Notes: generated by a model from the sequence alone, not told the origin. A stretch of 64,000 nucleotides of DNA from Enoplosus armatus (GCF_043641665.1 NC_092189.1:16894833-16958832); one strand, 5' to 3'; counted from the stretch's first letter, positions 41,637 to 55,628 are shown. Program-made: numbers and translations.

Positions 41637-43759
41637 TCCTCATTTCAGCTGAATGTCAATGGTGCCAGAGCTAAAACTGATGTGTGAGCTTTGAGAGAGC
41701 AGCGTAAGACCTGCAATCAATACTGCTGTCCCTTAGAGCGCCAACGTCCTACCCTTTCATGCACATAAAAAAACAACACATACGTAGACACAAAAATAAT
41801 ACTCCTATGTGGAGGATTTTCACACACAATTAAATTTTACAACAGCAATCAGCGCTACAAAGTATGCACTGTTATCTTTCAGTGGTTGGCTCTTCTCCTC
41901 GGCTGCTTTTTAAGATTTATTTCTGATCAGTTTAGAAAAGAAAAAACATTTCTAATTTCTTTCATGTTGTCCTTTAAGTCCTTAAGTATAAGTCTGAGGC
42001 TTATTACTACAGCAACTGTAGTGTGAACTATCTTTTAATGACAAATTAACATTTAGGGCTTTTATATAACAATCCAGAACCATTAACAAAAGGTTCAGCT
42101 GTAGAGATATTAGCATTGAAGTGGTGTGAAATATATATGTTGTATCAAACATTAAAAATATCCCTGCTTCTCTGTGTAGCCTGGTAGACGACTGCTGGAT
42201 GAAGAAATAGCAGCCGAGGGGAAAATATTGGTTTCTTTTGACAGTGACGGATTAATGAGACAATGCTACACATGTCACCTTTAAATATATGAGTGTAAAC
42301 AGAGCAAACTGCTTGCTCCACACAGCATTATGGATGCAAACCTTGTGAATGTCACCCAGCATGTGGAAACAGATGCCCTTGCACTGTAAATACACCTTTT
42401 TCTACTGCGTGGGTGGTGTAAAGGTTTAATGCAAATGTCCCGTCTATCCTGTGCTAAATGATCTAATTCTGTAATGATAGACACACATGCATTTGTCTCC
42501 TTGGATTTACAGTACACTAGGGGTGTAATGGTATTTTTATTTGCATATTGAAAATACACTTATAAAAAGATATGACATGCACACAAAGACAATATATACA
42601 AACACACGTTTACCTACATATACTCAGATGTACGCAATTCTAAAGTAAACATAAGCTTGTGCAGGAGACGTAGGAAGGTAAAAGCTTATACAAAGACTTC
42701 TCCGAAAAACTCAAGGCAAGGTAAACAGGATTACATTAATTACTGTACACATAAATAACTCATCTTGTTGCTATAATGAAGTCTAATCACAGTTTATGTA
42801 TATTTAAAAGTGAAAGTTTCACCCAGAAATCTTTGGAAGTTGTCTGTAAGCTAAACAGAACGCTCAAAGAATGAATTACACTCCTAATTACAACTTTCTG
42901 CAGAACTATATTTACATTAGAGTACATTCTCTACTCACTGTGTGTGCACTTTTTATATTGGTTCCATGTTTAAGAACTCTTGGCTATTTTTCAAATGGCA
43001 GTGCCAACATTTGCATTTTAATATATGGTTGCAGCTTAAAAAGGTACACATTAGCCTCATGTTCAATGAAACCGCTCCAGACTCTGCCTTGAAAAAGATG
43101 CAATGCCACGGTTCTAATGTGGGTAATAAATACTGAACACACGGTGTATGAGAGCAATGTTGGAGTTTGCTGTCATGTACCTTCCTACCTACAAATGCAC
43201 AATGATTTTTATCAGCCAACAGCAAATTTGCAGGGAAAAGTTGAACAAAAGTGAATTATACTAAAAACATGCTAGAATCCATGTGAATGTGAGACAAAGT
43301 GACAGTGCATAGACAGAAATGTAATGTGAACATACCTTAAGACACAGTGGCTTGCCTACAAACTGAATAACAATACGCCGCCATTAAAACTGCCACAAAG
43401 CAAGCGCAGTAAAAGCTAGACAGACCAATTACTCACTTGAATAGATCCAAATTGTTGCTGTTGCTGGATGTTTTATGACTAAATAATGGTGCCCAATGTA
43501 AAAAGAAAAACATGGAAGTTACAGTCCGTTTCTCCACATCCTTTGTCTCATCTGCCTGGGCCACCAATCCCATGGTTGGCGTCTCAAAACTCCAAATAAT
43601 GGCTGGTGCCTTTAGGTTATGAAGAAATAATGTTGTAACCACATTCCTGAAGCTGACTGCAGTGTGTTGAGAAAAATGTAGACAGGATGGTGTGGTGATT
43701 GTGAGAAAAGCAAAAGACAAAAGCCATCTACAAACATTGCACTAGATTTATTCTCCAAA

Positions 43760-43779
43760 TTTTTTTTTTTTTTTTTTTT
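43760..43779. repeat. Poly-T run (about 20 nt)
   Basis: An uninterrupted T run. It could be the poly-A tail of a retroposed sequence on the minus strand, but no element is recognised beside it. Confidence 0.85.
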
Positions 43780-44699
43780 ACACAAACACACCTCTGACAG
43801 ACAACCTTTTAGCATCAGCCAGATGGCCAAATGTAAGGAAACATGATGCTGAGAAGAGTTGACAAGTCTCTCTCTGTCCACCCTCTTTGCATGAGTCAAG
43901 AAAGGTTGATGCAGCTTTGATGCACCATGGATCATTCCTCAAAGAAGGTCAAATAGGTTCCTAGGCTGTTCAATTTATAACATTTTTCTAACTTGAATCA
44001 TATCTGGAAGTCCCCCCTCCCCCCTTTTTATCTAATTTGAATGAATGAAATCAGAAAACATGCATCTTCAAATTACGTGCTTTTGAGAGCGCAGCAGGGA
44101 GAACCTAGATTTCAAGCAGCACTGAAAACCTCATCCTTATGTATACAGAAAATCCTATGTGGATTCATTTCCACTAATCCCTTGCTGCGCTTCTACATTT
44201 CTGTAATTCCAACATCTGAGAGAAGCTGGGAAGACTCGAGGGTTTACGTGGATAATGGTTCGAGACGTATATGCACACTGAATTTCCTTTGTGTGCAAAC
44301 AGGAGAAACAAGGAATTAGTCCTTTCCCAATCCCTCTGTAGAGAGAATAGGCACCACTCAGAATTATGTCAAAACCCCCTTTTCAAAAAGTCCCTCGCTT
44401 TATACAGATATTCAGAATTTCTTAGAGAGAGCTGAAGCTTAAAAATTGAATTAGGTATGACAGCAATTCTTCATACAAGATGCCATGAAACCTGTAGGAG
44501 CTCCCTTCTAGAGCAACATAGTGGATGCAAGTCATCTGTACAAGGCAGAAAATATGCATTTATTGAACTTGGTTTAAGTACAAAAGCGTGAGCAAACTCC
44601 TTCAATTAAGTTTAAGGAGATAAATGCAGTAATGACATTTTAAAACAAACAAAGGAAAAATACAGTTTTAGTATTTAAAGTCCAGAGATCAATGTATAA

Positions 44700-45060
44700 A
44701 AAGCAGCGAAGAAAAGTAACTCAGTACATTTAACTGCACTGATAAGTTTCTACACTGTTAAGTGTCCCTCTCAATATGTATCTGGGTCACAATTCTTTAA
44801 AAGAAATGGATCTGTATCAATCGATTGTTTACATTATGCGTTTATGAAAAAAAAAAGCCGATATATTGTTATCAGATTATCAGAAGTTAAGCTCCACCAG
44901 CTGCAGTAAAAGGCTACTTACACATTGATGTTGCAGTACAAGTACTGTTACTTTTATTACTTATGCTGATAGTTGCTGTACTTTAACTAAGTACTAACTA
45001 ATGCAGGACTTTAACTTGTAATGAAATATTTTTACATTGTGACCTTTAAAATCACTTTGT
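44700..45060. repeat. Dispersed repeat with CAGTAC/AAGTACTGT words, copy 1
   Basis: Contains AAAGTAACTCAGTACATTTA, TTGCAGTACAAGTACTGTTACTTTTATTACTT and a GTACTTTAACTAAGTA stretch. Related words occur at 58515-58600. It resembles a frequent teleost short element in which AGTACTT-type words recur in both directions. The boundaries are approximate and the family is unnamed. Confidence 0.5.
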
Positions 45061-45448
45061 CCAGACTAACTGCAGGTACGTAGCCATGTGCTGAGAGATG
45101 TAGAAAAGGAGATAGTGTGCGTCTCTGTATGGGTGGGTATGTTTGTTGCCTTGCTGACTTCCTCAACACTGTGTCCATCCTTCATCCACCCTGCTCCTCT
45201 GCTCCTGCTGCTATTTAAGTAAACAGAGGATTTTCCCTACCTCCGTTTCTGTCCTGTCCATCAGACACGGCTCACACTACAGTTAATGCCCAAGAGAGCA
45301 AGGGAGGGAGACAGCTCGCAGCCTTTTTCCCTCTGCTGCTCTGACACTGATTCAGTGCTGGAAGTTGGCTGGGAGAGGTGAGCCAAGAGGGAAAATAATT
45401 ATTTCCCAGGGAGACGATGCATGTACGTGCACACGTGCGTGCATTTGG

Positions 45449-45476
45449 GTGTGTGTGTGTGTGTGTGTGTGTGTGT
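45449..45476. repeat. (TG)14 microsatellite
   Basis: Perfect TG run preceded by ACACGTGCGTGCA alternating purine-pyrimidine sequence. Confidence 0.95.
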
Positions 45477-46282
45477 AGTTGAGACAGCTAAATGTCTCCC
45501 TGGCTTCTCACCAAAGAGAGAGGAAATAAAGAGACAAACATGTTCTTTCACTGCTTTCGTGACCATTACTTTCATTACATTTACCTCTGTGGCTCACAGT
45601 CAGTCCAAAACCAGACACTTTGCTTCTTTGATTGTGTTTGTAATGTTTCCAATTCATTATTTCTGTACACAAGCATAAGCACAGCAAGCATGCAAAGAAA
45701 TGCTGGTTTGGTGTCTCCTTTCAATTAGTTTTTACCGTAATGCTGCCAATTTCTGTTACTCAAGGAAATATTTAGCACGAGAAACAGAAAAGAAAACTGG
45801 CCTCCTTCTTCTGAGCTCGTGAACAGAGCTTGGTTGATGCAACTCTACAATTCTTCAACTAAGAAAAAAGGAAACACTCTTATCTGTGAGTTCACTCTAT
45901 ATAATCAGTATTGCATCAGAATTTTTAAAAAGAAATATCCAAAAAGGCTGAAGTCACATATCAAACACCCTCTTTCTGTTGTTAAGATCACCTCAAAATG
46001 ACTCCCTTACTTTTCAAAAGACAGCATTTATTTGTGTCTGCCTCACTTTTCACAGCTTGTAGTGTATACACGTTGAGGCTAGATTGCATCCAGACTACAG
46101 TATGAAAAATTCTTATCACAACTCAAGTCTGACTCAACTGCCTCCATATCTGGCAACCCACAGAGAAACTCATCAAGGCATTTGGTGCAGTGCAAACTCC
46201 ACCTTGGTTTTATACTGACTGTGCCTTCAAATAGTCTCTGTCCAGTACTTCTTTTTCAATGGCTCTATTATAACTTACCTTA

Positions 46283-46654
46283 TCAGGTGGTAGGTCTTGG
46301 TAGGCTTTGTTTGTGGACAAAGGCAGCAGTCAGTTCAGCTCTTCTGACACAAACTTTCTCAGGTAGCTGTCTTCCCGAACACCTATAGGTACACTTCTTA
46401 TCCTCCTCTGTCACTTTGGGAATATAGTTGGAGTCTTGGGAAGCCACTCCTCCAACATCTAAAGTAGAGTGCCATATTGAAGCATTCTGTTGCATCTGAG
46501 CAAGTACAGAGGTGTTTCCTCTGCAGGTTACATGAGTTACTGCAGCAGCCCCTGCAGACTCTGTGTTGTTGGTCATTACAGTCCAGGTAGAGCAGGTGAA
46601 TAATCTACTTGTGACACAGTCAGAGGTGTTCAAGGTAACAATACATTTGGACAT
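46283..46654 (-). other. Unidentified open frame, possibly a relic coding segment
   Basis: From the first ATG (complement of 46652-46654) the frame gives 123 residues with little low-complexity sequence. There are four N-glycosylation sequons (NTS, NNT, NTS, NAS) and several Cys. The frame carries on 12 codons upstream of this ATG to a TTG, beyond which an in-frame TGA closes it. It ends in TGA, and four bases later (TGATAAG/GTAAGT) there is a textbook splice donor on the same strand. In one of the other frames that donor is preceded by the open stretch TNKAYQDLPPDK. I do not recognise a family. It could be a fragment of a secreted, receptor or retroelement envelope-like gene, or chance. Confidence 0.2.
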
Positions 46655-49600
46655 TATCAGAAAAGGCAGCACAGTCTTCAGTCTTCTCAAACTTCAATAT
46701 CTGATAATATCTTCAATGGAATCCTCCATAAAACCATTTTGCATTACTAAAGCAGCTAAAGGCTTCCAGTCATTTACAAAATGTAAATGTAAATTATATG
46801 GTTTGCAGCTTGCTCCTCTGTCACATGCTGGCTCACCAACTGAGTGAGCTGCCCTTTGTGTTCACCAGGAGCAATCAAGATAATCATCCCCAGGTGTGCA
46901 CTGATGGTCTGCTCCAGAATAAGAGGAGCCAACATGCTGCTGAGTGGAGACCATCCCTAACCACACCCAGCTCAGTTCTCTTCTGTATGTGTCACAGTAT
47001 AGGTATATCCTCATTTCTTTTCATTTGCTTTCTAGAGCTAAAACTCTGAGCTTGGATGAACAGCATGCACCTGCACCATAGCATACCAGATCAGTTCATC
47101 CACAGGGCGGATGGATGCCCCCAAGGGCCCCAGAAGCCACGGTTTCACAAGCAGAAAAACTTGCAATATCTTTCAGTATCGGTATATCTGCCCATATGTG
47201 TGTAAATTTCCCCCCAAACAGACGTGTGGCTATATAACCTACTGTGAAAGTATTAGAGCTGTGAGTTTGCATCATGTAAAAATGTAATAAGTGGACAAAC
47301 GTGAGCCACTGAATCCCAGCCAACCCTAAAATATATAGATTCAGATATAGATATTGATATAAAAGCTGTAATCTAAACATATTATAGCCATAATGCCAGT
47401 AAACAGGTGCAATGTCAACTCTGAAAGTGACACAGGCTGTGTCATTTCAAAAAGGTCATTTTCTTCTGTGCTAATTAAAAGCGGGGCAAAGAAAAGTCCC
47501 TTTGTTAAATATCACGTGTCCCAGAGAATGCCAAAGACAGCATGATAATGAGTGCTTGTGATGTCTCTTAAGGTTAGCCTTTCCATCTTCATCGTGCTTG
47601 TTTTCACCGGCAGGTCACTGCCTGCAGCACCCTGTCAGCCTGCTAATTCTTCTACCTCCTTTATGTTCCAAATTAGTAAGTAAAGAGTTTGACCTCTCAC
47701 ATCAAATATACATAATGTACATATATCATTTCATAAATTCAGGTTTCATTCAAGAATGATATAAGCATATCTTGCGTACTGTTGCCATAATTATTTAAAC
47801 TTGACTAATTGAAGTCTCAAAAAGTTGTTGTTTTTGTTCTGTATTCAAAGAGTTTCAGTTGTCTCAAAACATTTTACTGTTATGCATATAATCTATTTCC
47901 AACCCTAACTCTAACCCATCGTAATTTAGGAGATAATCAGTCGGATAACCAGACAGGGATGCCAGCTGATATACAGATGTGGCACCTAATAAAATGTGTG
48001 GCATTTCAAAGCCCTAAAATTCAGACATGGTGAGAGACCATCACTGTTAGCCTGCCGAGGTGGGTGATCTGATGCTGCTAAAGGAAACCAAGATGATGAC
48101 CTCTCCTTTTTATCGTGAAGATGTAGAGTAGGCTTGCGAGCACCTAGAGACAGGAGGGACCTGAACTTTTGGGTGAACTCTTGGATTCTGGCAGTACACA
48201 ACACCACTGGGGAGAATAGCCTCCCATGTGTCAGCGATCACAAACACCTCCCAGACAGGTTGAGAAGGGACCTGCCATGCGAGGTGAGCAGGTGGTGTGT
48301 GGCCTTCAAGGTTGAGTCGTAACGCCAATCTGCTTTAACTGACAGCAGTGTTATTGGTCCTGTAACACTTCAAAGTGGTGACAAGAAGATAGGGTGTGTT
48401 GGCGAGGATCAGCCACTGGACCACAGCAGCCTCTATCAACAAGGTGGTGTTTGAGCCACCTGAAGTAAACATTTCAGTCAGGACACTAAAGTTTTACCAA
48501 CTTAAGGCCTCAGCTGACACGTTGGCAATGTTGTTGTCGTCTAGCTTGGTGCACTAAGCTTGGACTCCATCCACTCAACTTGGCTACTTACTTAATCTGT
48601 CTGTCCTAATCCCTTTTCTCGCCAAGTAAATAAACAACACTACTCCACTGTACACTGTACTACAGCTAGATGTTAACATGAAGAAGTTGAATAAAGTCGG
48701 AATTTAATATTTCGTTTGTTAAAAGGGTGGAATAGAGTGGCTAAAAGACTCAGCTTCTCTAACAATAAGCTACAGTTATTGACAGCGTGAGATTGAAATA
48801 CTAACAGGGACAGCCTCCCTTGTGTGAGGTCTTGATTGGCTATTCGGCCAATGACTCATGAATCCTGTTGTTTTATTGGTTTTAGGGCGGGCCATAGGGC
48901 CTTATGTTAAGGTATTTCTCCTCTCAGGGTGAATCGTATTGGATAGTTCAGCATTTTGAGCTATAAAATAGCTGGGTTTCCAGGAATTTTACACAATTGT
49001 TTCTCTTATTTCTCTCCAGTTTCTGGTCGAGCTGGGTCTTAGTGGTGTTTATGCTGTTGCCTGAGTAAAACAATCTGGTTTCCTCTTAAGTCTTTACTCT
49101 AGGGAGTAGTCCCGTAGTGTTGAAAAGGCTTGTTGTGATCGTCTACATGCACACGCAAATTTCAGTGCCAAGATGCCTGTCGAGGGCCTTTTCAGAGGGC
49201 TCTCTATCTGTGATCAGAGAACAAGTGTTACAATGCATAACTATCAATACTGTGTTGTGTTAAGCATAATCAATAGGATGAAATAAATGAAAGCCTTCTG
49301 CTACCTTGTTCAGCTTCTTGGAAACAATAAAAATGTTTCTATTTCTGGTCAACTTTTTTCCCGTCAAGCCGTGGAACCTTGAAAATGCTGATTGTCTAGA
49401 CTTCAGCAAACCCAACACACCATCCACCAAGTCTTGTTGCCTTGGAAACAAAGGGCCTGCTGAGAAGCCAAGAGTGAATAATTCTGTGAGATGTGGGGAT
49501 GGTATTGGAGGGGAGGCAACCAGTCTGTGGAGGCTGAAGCATGAAGGTGTGTGTGTTTGTGGGAGCCTACATGATGCAGAGTGCATATGCTCGTGCTGGA

Positions 49601-50280
49601 GCTGAAGGGACTTTGGTGTTTGAAGAAGATGCACCAGGATCAACACCAGTGAGTGGAGCTTGTGTGCTCTCCCCTCACCTTTTTTCTCCCTATCTGCTCT
49701 AAAACTCCCATCGTCATCGCTATGAGCAGTATCTGCAGCAGCCTCAGGAATAAACATCACATCTTTCTTTGTTACTTCTGTGTTGAGTTGAGTCGAAGTG
49801 TGAAAGATGAGACTCAGCAGGGATAGCTCAGCGGGTGCAACCACGCCCTTTTATTTACTGTCCACTTCTTGCTGAGTAATGGTCTGTCCCATCCAGCTAC
49901 CCCCCACTACACACACCTCATCCAATGTGTCACTGTAACTGCATGGACATAAAAAAAACTGTTGTACAAACATGCATTTTCCATTCCCTGCCATCGCTCG
50001 TGATATATAGCTATTAAATGTATAGTTGAATGTCATAAAATGTCCTCACCCAAGGCCATTTGTGAGTGCTAAAAGCTTTTCCACATTGTCACCAAGATTT
50101 CCTCTTTCAAGTTACTCTAAACAGAGAGCAAAACATTTCAGAAAATGTGTGGGAAAGTTGTTGAAGCTGACATTTTATTTTAACCACACATTAATATGTA
50201 TTTTAACAGGACCCCTCACAAAGAAGACTGCTCTAATCATTATGTTTACATTAACAATGGATCCTACGATGATGAGTAAT

Positions 50281-50706
50281 GTGAAAGGGGTCGCTCGTAC
50301 TGATGAGCCCACAGAGGATTATGACCTGACCACTTTAGCATGTTTCAGTTCAATGTTTTGGTTTTATGGCCTACAACTTTATTGTTTTGTTTTACTCTCA
50401 CCGCTCTCGTCAGCATCATTTCCTGCAGCAGCAAGCAGTTGTTTTCAGTGAAAAAGCTCTGATAAATCCACAGTACACTAAATGCTCAGCAGACAGACAC
50501 AGTTAGCGACTAGCTGGTGATCACAGTGGAGCATTTAGCAGCTAAAACGGCCAGATATATCTTTCTCAAGTAAGACTTACATTCACCAGGGGGCCAGAAA
50601 CACGACTCAAGATGAATGGCAATGTTGCTACTTTTCTGCTGGATGTGTAAAAAGTCAACTGTTTACTAACACGTTCGCCACAACAACTTTATAAGGTAAA
50701 AATATG
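50281..50706 (+). repeat. Dispersed repeat, copy 2 (partner at 5.8-6.3 kb)
   Basis: Colinear with 5783-6345: AAAGGGGTC, a GTTTTGGTTTTATGG region, CAGTGAAAAAGCTCTGATAAA, GACTAGCTGGTGATCACAGTGGA, CTGGATGTGTAAA and a final GCCA...ATATG. Same orientation as copy 1. The open frame at 50026-50451 partly overlaps it and is a chance frame. Confidence 0.7.
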
Positions 50707-53700
50707 CCATATTGGTCCGAATGGAAGACAATATTTTTTTCTGGATTATCTTATATTTGACGACTAGACAATTACTTATTCACAACATCAGATATTCTTT
50801 GTGAATGGAGAGAGAATGACTGTAACACCAGCTACAGAGAGTGTTGCATTATGGGTTGTTAGTGTCTTTAATGTTGCTAGGCTATAGTCTATAATCTGGT
50901 TATACTGAATCTATTGGCCCAGTTTAATCTACAGTTTCTGAAGGCTGTGTTTTTCTGCCATGGAGGGAATAAATTCATGACGAGTGAAAACAAGTCCAAA
51001 GCATCTCCCAACGTCTTTACTGCAGAAACAGACCGTGGACTGAACCATCTGTCAAGCAGCCAAGAATTATCATCACTATCACAGATGATGAGGAGGTTAA
51101 ACCGACAAAAAGACTGAGAGTCTAAAAAATGCAAACTGTCAGAGAAAATAATTCTGCCTGCTTCAAAAGCCTGACAGGAGAGTGTGTAAGTAGGTATGTG
51201 ACTGATAGACAAGCTACACAAATGTGTGATTTACGTTCTGTTTTCTACCAGAGAAAAGGCCTCAAGCACGAGGACTCCCTTCTCCTGGGATTAATAGTAT
51301 CTCAGGGAAACATTCCCAACAGGACTAGTGTGAAAGTGTGTTGTAAATTCAAAAAGTCTTCAAAAACAGCTGTTGGAAAAGGGGGAGTCGTCTTATATTC
51401 TGACCAATAGGGTACATCAGTGTTGTGTTTACAACTTGCTCTGCTGCCGCCAGGAAACAAAACAATCAAAATCAATTATTGTCAAAACCAGAAAGGACAG
51501 TTTTCCTTTTGTTGGTCTTAATTCTAACGTAACATGATTGGTAAATTTTGACTTCCAGATAACTTACTAGAAACTTACGAGTTTCTTAATAACTTCCTGT
51601 CATGTAAGTAAAATGTATCTCTGACTGGAGAATCTCACCAAAAACAGACTCAGCTCTTGAGAATAACACTTTTTTACACATTTTCTGTCTCACCAGAGTA
51701 AAGAGGGAGATTGCTCTAAAATGTAGGTTTTTGATGTTGCAGTTGTGATGAAGAAAATGTTGTGAAGCAGAGCAGGCTGGGGTTATTCAAGCTCAAAGAA
51801 CGTCGAAATGTCTGTGCATGTCTGTTTTGTTTTGTTTTTTTCTGTTTTAAATAATTGAATCACATTCAGATGAATTAGGATGCCTCGTGCTAAAATGGTG
51901 CTTCTTATCTTCAAAACCTTCATCAAACAACTTTTTAAAAACTCACACATGCACACATGATTAAAAAGAAACATTTTGTGGAAAGTAAACGCAGTCACAA
52001 CCTTTAATCTCCGTGTCAGATAATTAAAGAGCTGTGAATGGGCTTTGCTTTGACCTACCAATTCCTCATTAGCATTTCATATGAAAAGAACTAAGCATTA
52101 AAATTTTAGCATCTTCAAGCACACAGAAAATTATTCTAATAGGTTAAAATCCCATTTGAATCCAATTATGCCGTTGCCATTTGATTCAAGTGTCGAAAAG
52201 CTTACCAGCCAAGTGTAACAGGGGTAATGAGCTGAAGCCTCCGTTTTAGCGTGTTAGAGATTTCACAGGTCTGTAAACAATGAGGGGGATGTTTGGAGCA
52301 TGAGAACATAGACATGGAAATGCAATCATGGGATCTCCTGAATGCACAGTAATAGTGATAGTGCCTTGTTACCATGGTGATGCTGTTCATAAAATCCTGA
52401 ATCCTGTGTCCCATTGACCATGTTTTCTCGTGTGGACTATTTAGAAATTCACAGAGAACTTATATTCTTGCTTACATCTGTATTTCCACCCATTAAAGGT
52501 CACATGTGGTCTTTTTTCTGTCATAAAAGATAATGTAAGTAGTTTAACTAAGGGGGAAATACATCCTTTTTTTTTAAAACATTTTCCTTGGCTCTACTGC
52601 CTTCTGCATGACCAGGTGGAATAATAAGACTTGATAACCTGCTCCCTTTAGGCTATTGCTTATTTCCATCACCAAATAAAGCAATATAACAGTACATTTC
52701 ATGTGATAACAAAGAAGTGGAACAGTGTGCGTGAAATTATTTGTTTTTCCTCTCCAGGCAGCAAACCCACCCAGAGAAATCAATTTGCAGGTTCGTGGTA
52801 AACCTGGGACATGTTGAACTCCTATACAGAATCATTTCTTCAGGTAATACTGAGGCAGTGTCTCAAAGAAAACACTGGCTGCATTTTTCAACCTCAAATG
52901 AAAAATTAAACAGAAAGTACAGCCCAAAAAGAGACACAATTGATTCTACTCTAAAGTCTAAAGCCTATCTATCAGATGTACAAGTGTATGCTTTCAAGCT
53001 GCAAACTGCTTGGTACATGGTTGATTTGGCTTTTCAGAGCTTCTGGCATCACAGTTTATCTCTATGTGGAAAGGTCAGGGCTGCATCCATTACACAGATA
53101 CAACATGTGAACCATGAAAGATGAGTTTGAAGTTGTAAAAAGGTTGACTTCATCTTCACTTTATGTATGGCAAGAAGCCTTCTGTGTAATGCCCAGTGCT
53201 GCTATTCTGCTGCTCGGACTTGCAATCATAAATAACCTGCAGATATTATTGACTCCATAAGCGAGAAAATGCCCAAACAAAGGTCGCTCTGTCTGGAACT
53301 TACGCAGCAAAACTGGTGAAGTAAAGCACAGTGAGTGACGGCTAAAAACCTGCTCTCAGCTACTCAGCAGCTCAGTAAACAGTCTTCTCAGGAACAGCTT
53401 TTAACATGATTGCTGCAAATTTGGTGTAAATGTAGTTTCTCTGTAACGTACATCTACTAATGAACTGCAATTCAAACCAAATTATTCCAAAAAATTTTCC
53501 TTTTAACAAGACAATTAGGGTGCATTCCTCAAAATAAGTGACATTTTTACATATTGGGATGTGATGTGTCACCTTTTAAAGCAATTTCTTGAATCAAATG
53601 ACAGTATCTATAAAAAAAAAAAACACAGCTAAATGCTAACATCAGCATGCTAACATGCTCACAGTAACAATGCTAACATGCTGATGATGAGCAGGTGATA

Positions 53701-54589
53701 TTTACCAGGTTCACAATCCCGCCATCCAAATCCGTGCCACTTGTTTTTAGTATGAAGAGTGTTGACCCTGGAAAAGTGACAAAATAAAGTATACTAAAAC
53801 AGCACTGGACACTATTCTCGCATAATGCAATGCACAAAGGAAATAGAGGAGGGGTCACTGTTAAAAAAAATAGGTGGTGGTGAAACAGCTCCAAAAAAAC
53901 ACTGATGTCTCTTTATGAAGTTTGATAGAACAGTTCAGTACATACTAACTGCTAAAACAGTAAACTATGGTGATTAGTATATATTATATACTGTATATAT
54001 ATCCATCCCACAGTTGTCAAGACTTTTCACCCTGAAGGTCACCCTCATCGTGATGCCAGAGGAAACGTCAGGGGATCATCGAAGTCATTAGGATTACAGC
54101 ATTGCAATCAAAAAGGCCACACCGTTAGCATGGCTAAAAATCAATCACTGCTCAATCAATATAACAATAAAAACAAAATTACTCAATATTGGACTAAATG
54201 TCTTGTTAATGACCTGGTTCTCATTTTTCTGCTACACAAGGTGAAGTGATCCAGGCCTTACTGGAATAGCAAGTTCCAGCTAGAAGGACTTAAAGGAGCC
54301 TTTTGTATGAGACTTTTGTAAGCAGAATTGTATTTGAATTGTATCTGAAGTGTCCTTTATCCGCCTGCTTTGACTTAGATAGACAAAGACATGAAAAATG
54401 CCACAGAACAAGACCGAAACAGACGCCAAGTAGACAGCCTCAAAATATCCTTGAGTAAATGTCCTGCATACTGAGATGAACAAATCATCAATTTCATCAG
54501 AAATGTACCGCCTATCTTTGCTTGTTATTGATCTTGAAGTGCACTTTGTTTACAAGCTATAGCACACAATACACAGTTATATCTTTTTT

Positions 54590-54642
54590 TGGCATTTCAC
54601 TTTATTGACAGTGACAGTAGAGACACGGGAAAGGCAGGGGAC

Positions 54643-54677
<35 letters not shown>

Positions 54678-54770
54678 GGGGATGACATGCAGCTAAGGGC
54701 CCGGACAGGACTCGAGCCCATGGACTCAGCCTTGATACGTGGTACGTGAGCTACAGGGTCACCCGATAGT
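54590..54770 (-). mobile_element. tRNA-derived SINE-like element, minus strand
   Basis: Read on the minus strand from about 54765, there is a pol III box A-like TAGCTCACGTACC. Box B GGGCTCGAGTCC follows at the proper distance, then GGGCCCTTAGCTGCATGTCATCCCC, a CT-rich block (the GA run at 54642-54680) and the tail TGTCAATAAAGTGAAATGCC. The tail reappears on the + strand at about 55600-55622. This is a non-autonomous retroposon, not a functional tRNA. From memory it resembles a widespread teleost SINE. Confidence 0.7.
54642..54680. repeat. (GA)n microsatellite inside the SINE-like element
   Basis: GA run with two GGG interruptions, corresponding to the CT-rich body of the element on its own strand. 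Confidence 0.9.
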
Positions 54771-55544
54771 TCTATCTAATAATATTATTATTGTAAAATT
54801 ACATAATTACTAACATTGTAGAGAACGAGTGTCATCAGGTCTCCTGGATTAGTCTTGGAAGGTCCATGCTGCTTTTGTTACCGCAGGCAGAGCGAAGGTC
54901 AGTCTATGTGACCCTGACTTTTTAAGGACAATAAACTGACTCATGTATCGATTACACTATTAAAATTGATTTTCTCGAAATATACTGCAGTACCCGCTGC
55001 TGGCGCTCTGTAACTCTCTCTGCTGCTGGGGTAGCTGCTCCTAAGATCATTGGTAATAATATTTCAGATCTAATCACGAGGAGACTATTATTGAACACCG
55101 TTTCCACATAAAATCATAATTAGGCACATAATTTCCAGGACAGAAATGTGACAAATGTTTAATGCAGTGTCTGGGCATGAGAACAGAAGATATTGAAGGT
55201 TTTGGCTTCTCTCAGAAAAATCACAAAGCTTAAATAGCAAATACATTTGAAAAGAACAAACAGGAGGAACTGGGGGGTGCTTCTTTCGATTAAACCCTTT
55301 AGCTATAAGGCAGTGAATAATGCATTTGGTGAATAATTTATTATGAAGGTTTATTGATAAAAACGACTTGCCCTCAGCGCGGCGCCTAAACATCTGCAGG
55401 GGAGCTGCAGGGGAGCAGAAACTAAAGTGAGGACAATTTCTACATTTGAGAAGCAAATCAATTCCCTGCCTGTTTATGTGTCAAATGTAATGTCAAATAA
55501 TTCATCAGAGAAAGACCGAGCATCACTAAGGAGAGAAAATTAAG

Positions 55545-55628
55545 AAACTTTGCAGCATGTCATTCACTCTATTTCCCCGCCCCCTGTCTCTCTCTCTACT
55601 GTCAATAAAGGCGAAATGCCAAAACAAA
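55545..55628 (+). mobile_element. 5'-truncated SINE-like copy, plus strand
   Basis: Contains GCATGTCATTC, CCCCCTGTCTCTCTCTCTAC and the tail TGTCAATAAAGGCGAAATGCCAAAA. It matches the body and tail of the element at 54590-54770 in opposite orientation. The tRNA-like head is missing, as expected for incomplete reverse transcription. Confidence 0.65.

Noticed and set aside
41287..41643. 118-codon minus-strand frame starting with poly-Gly
   Set aside because: Driven by an 18-nt poly-C run; no similarity recognised.
48000..48330. Overlapping frames on both strands, considered as a retrotransposon fragment
   Set aside because: No reverse transcriptase, integrase or protease motif could be read in any frame.
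49815..49850. tRNA-like GGATAGCTCAGCGGGTGCAACC
   Set aside because: Box A-like words only; no box B, anticodon arm or acceptor pairing follows.
52741..53124. 127-codon plus-strand frame
   Set aside because: Starts at TTG and has no recognisable domain or splice context.
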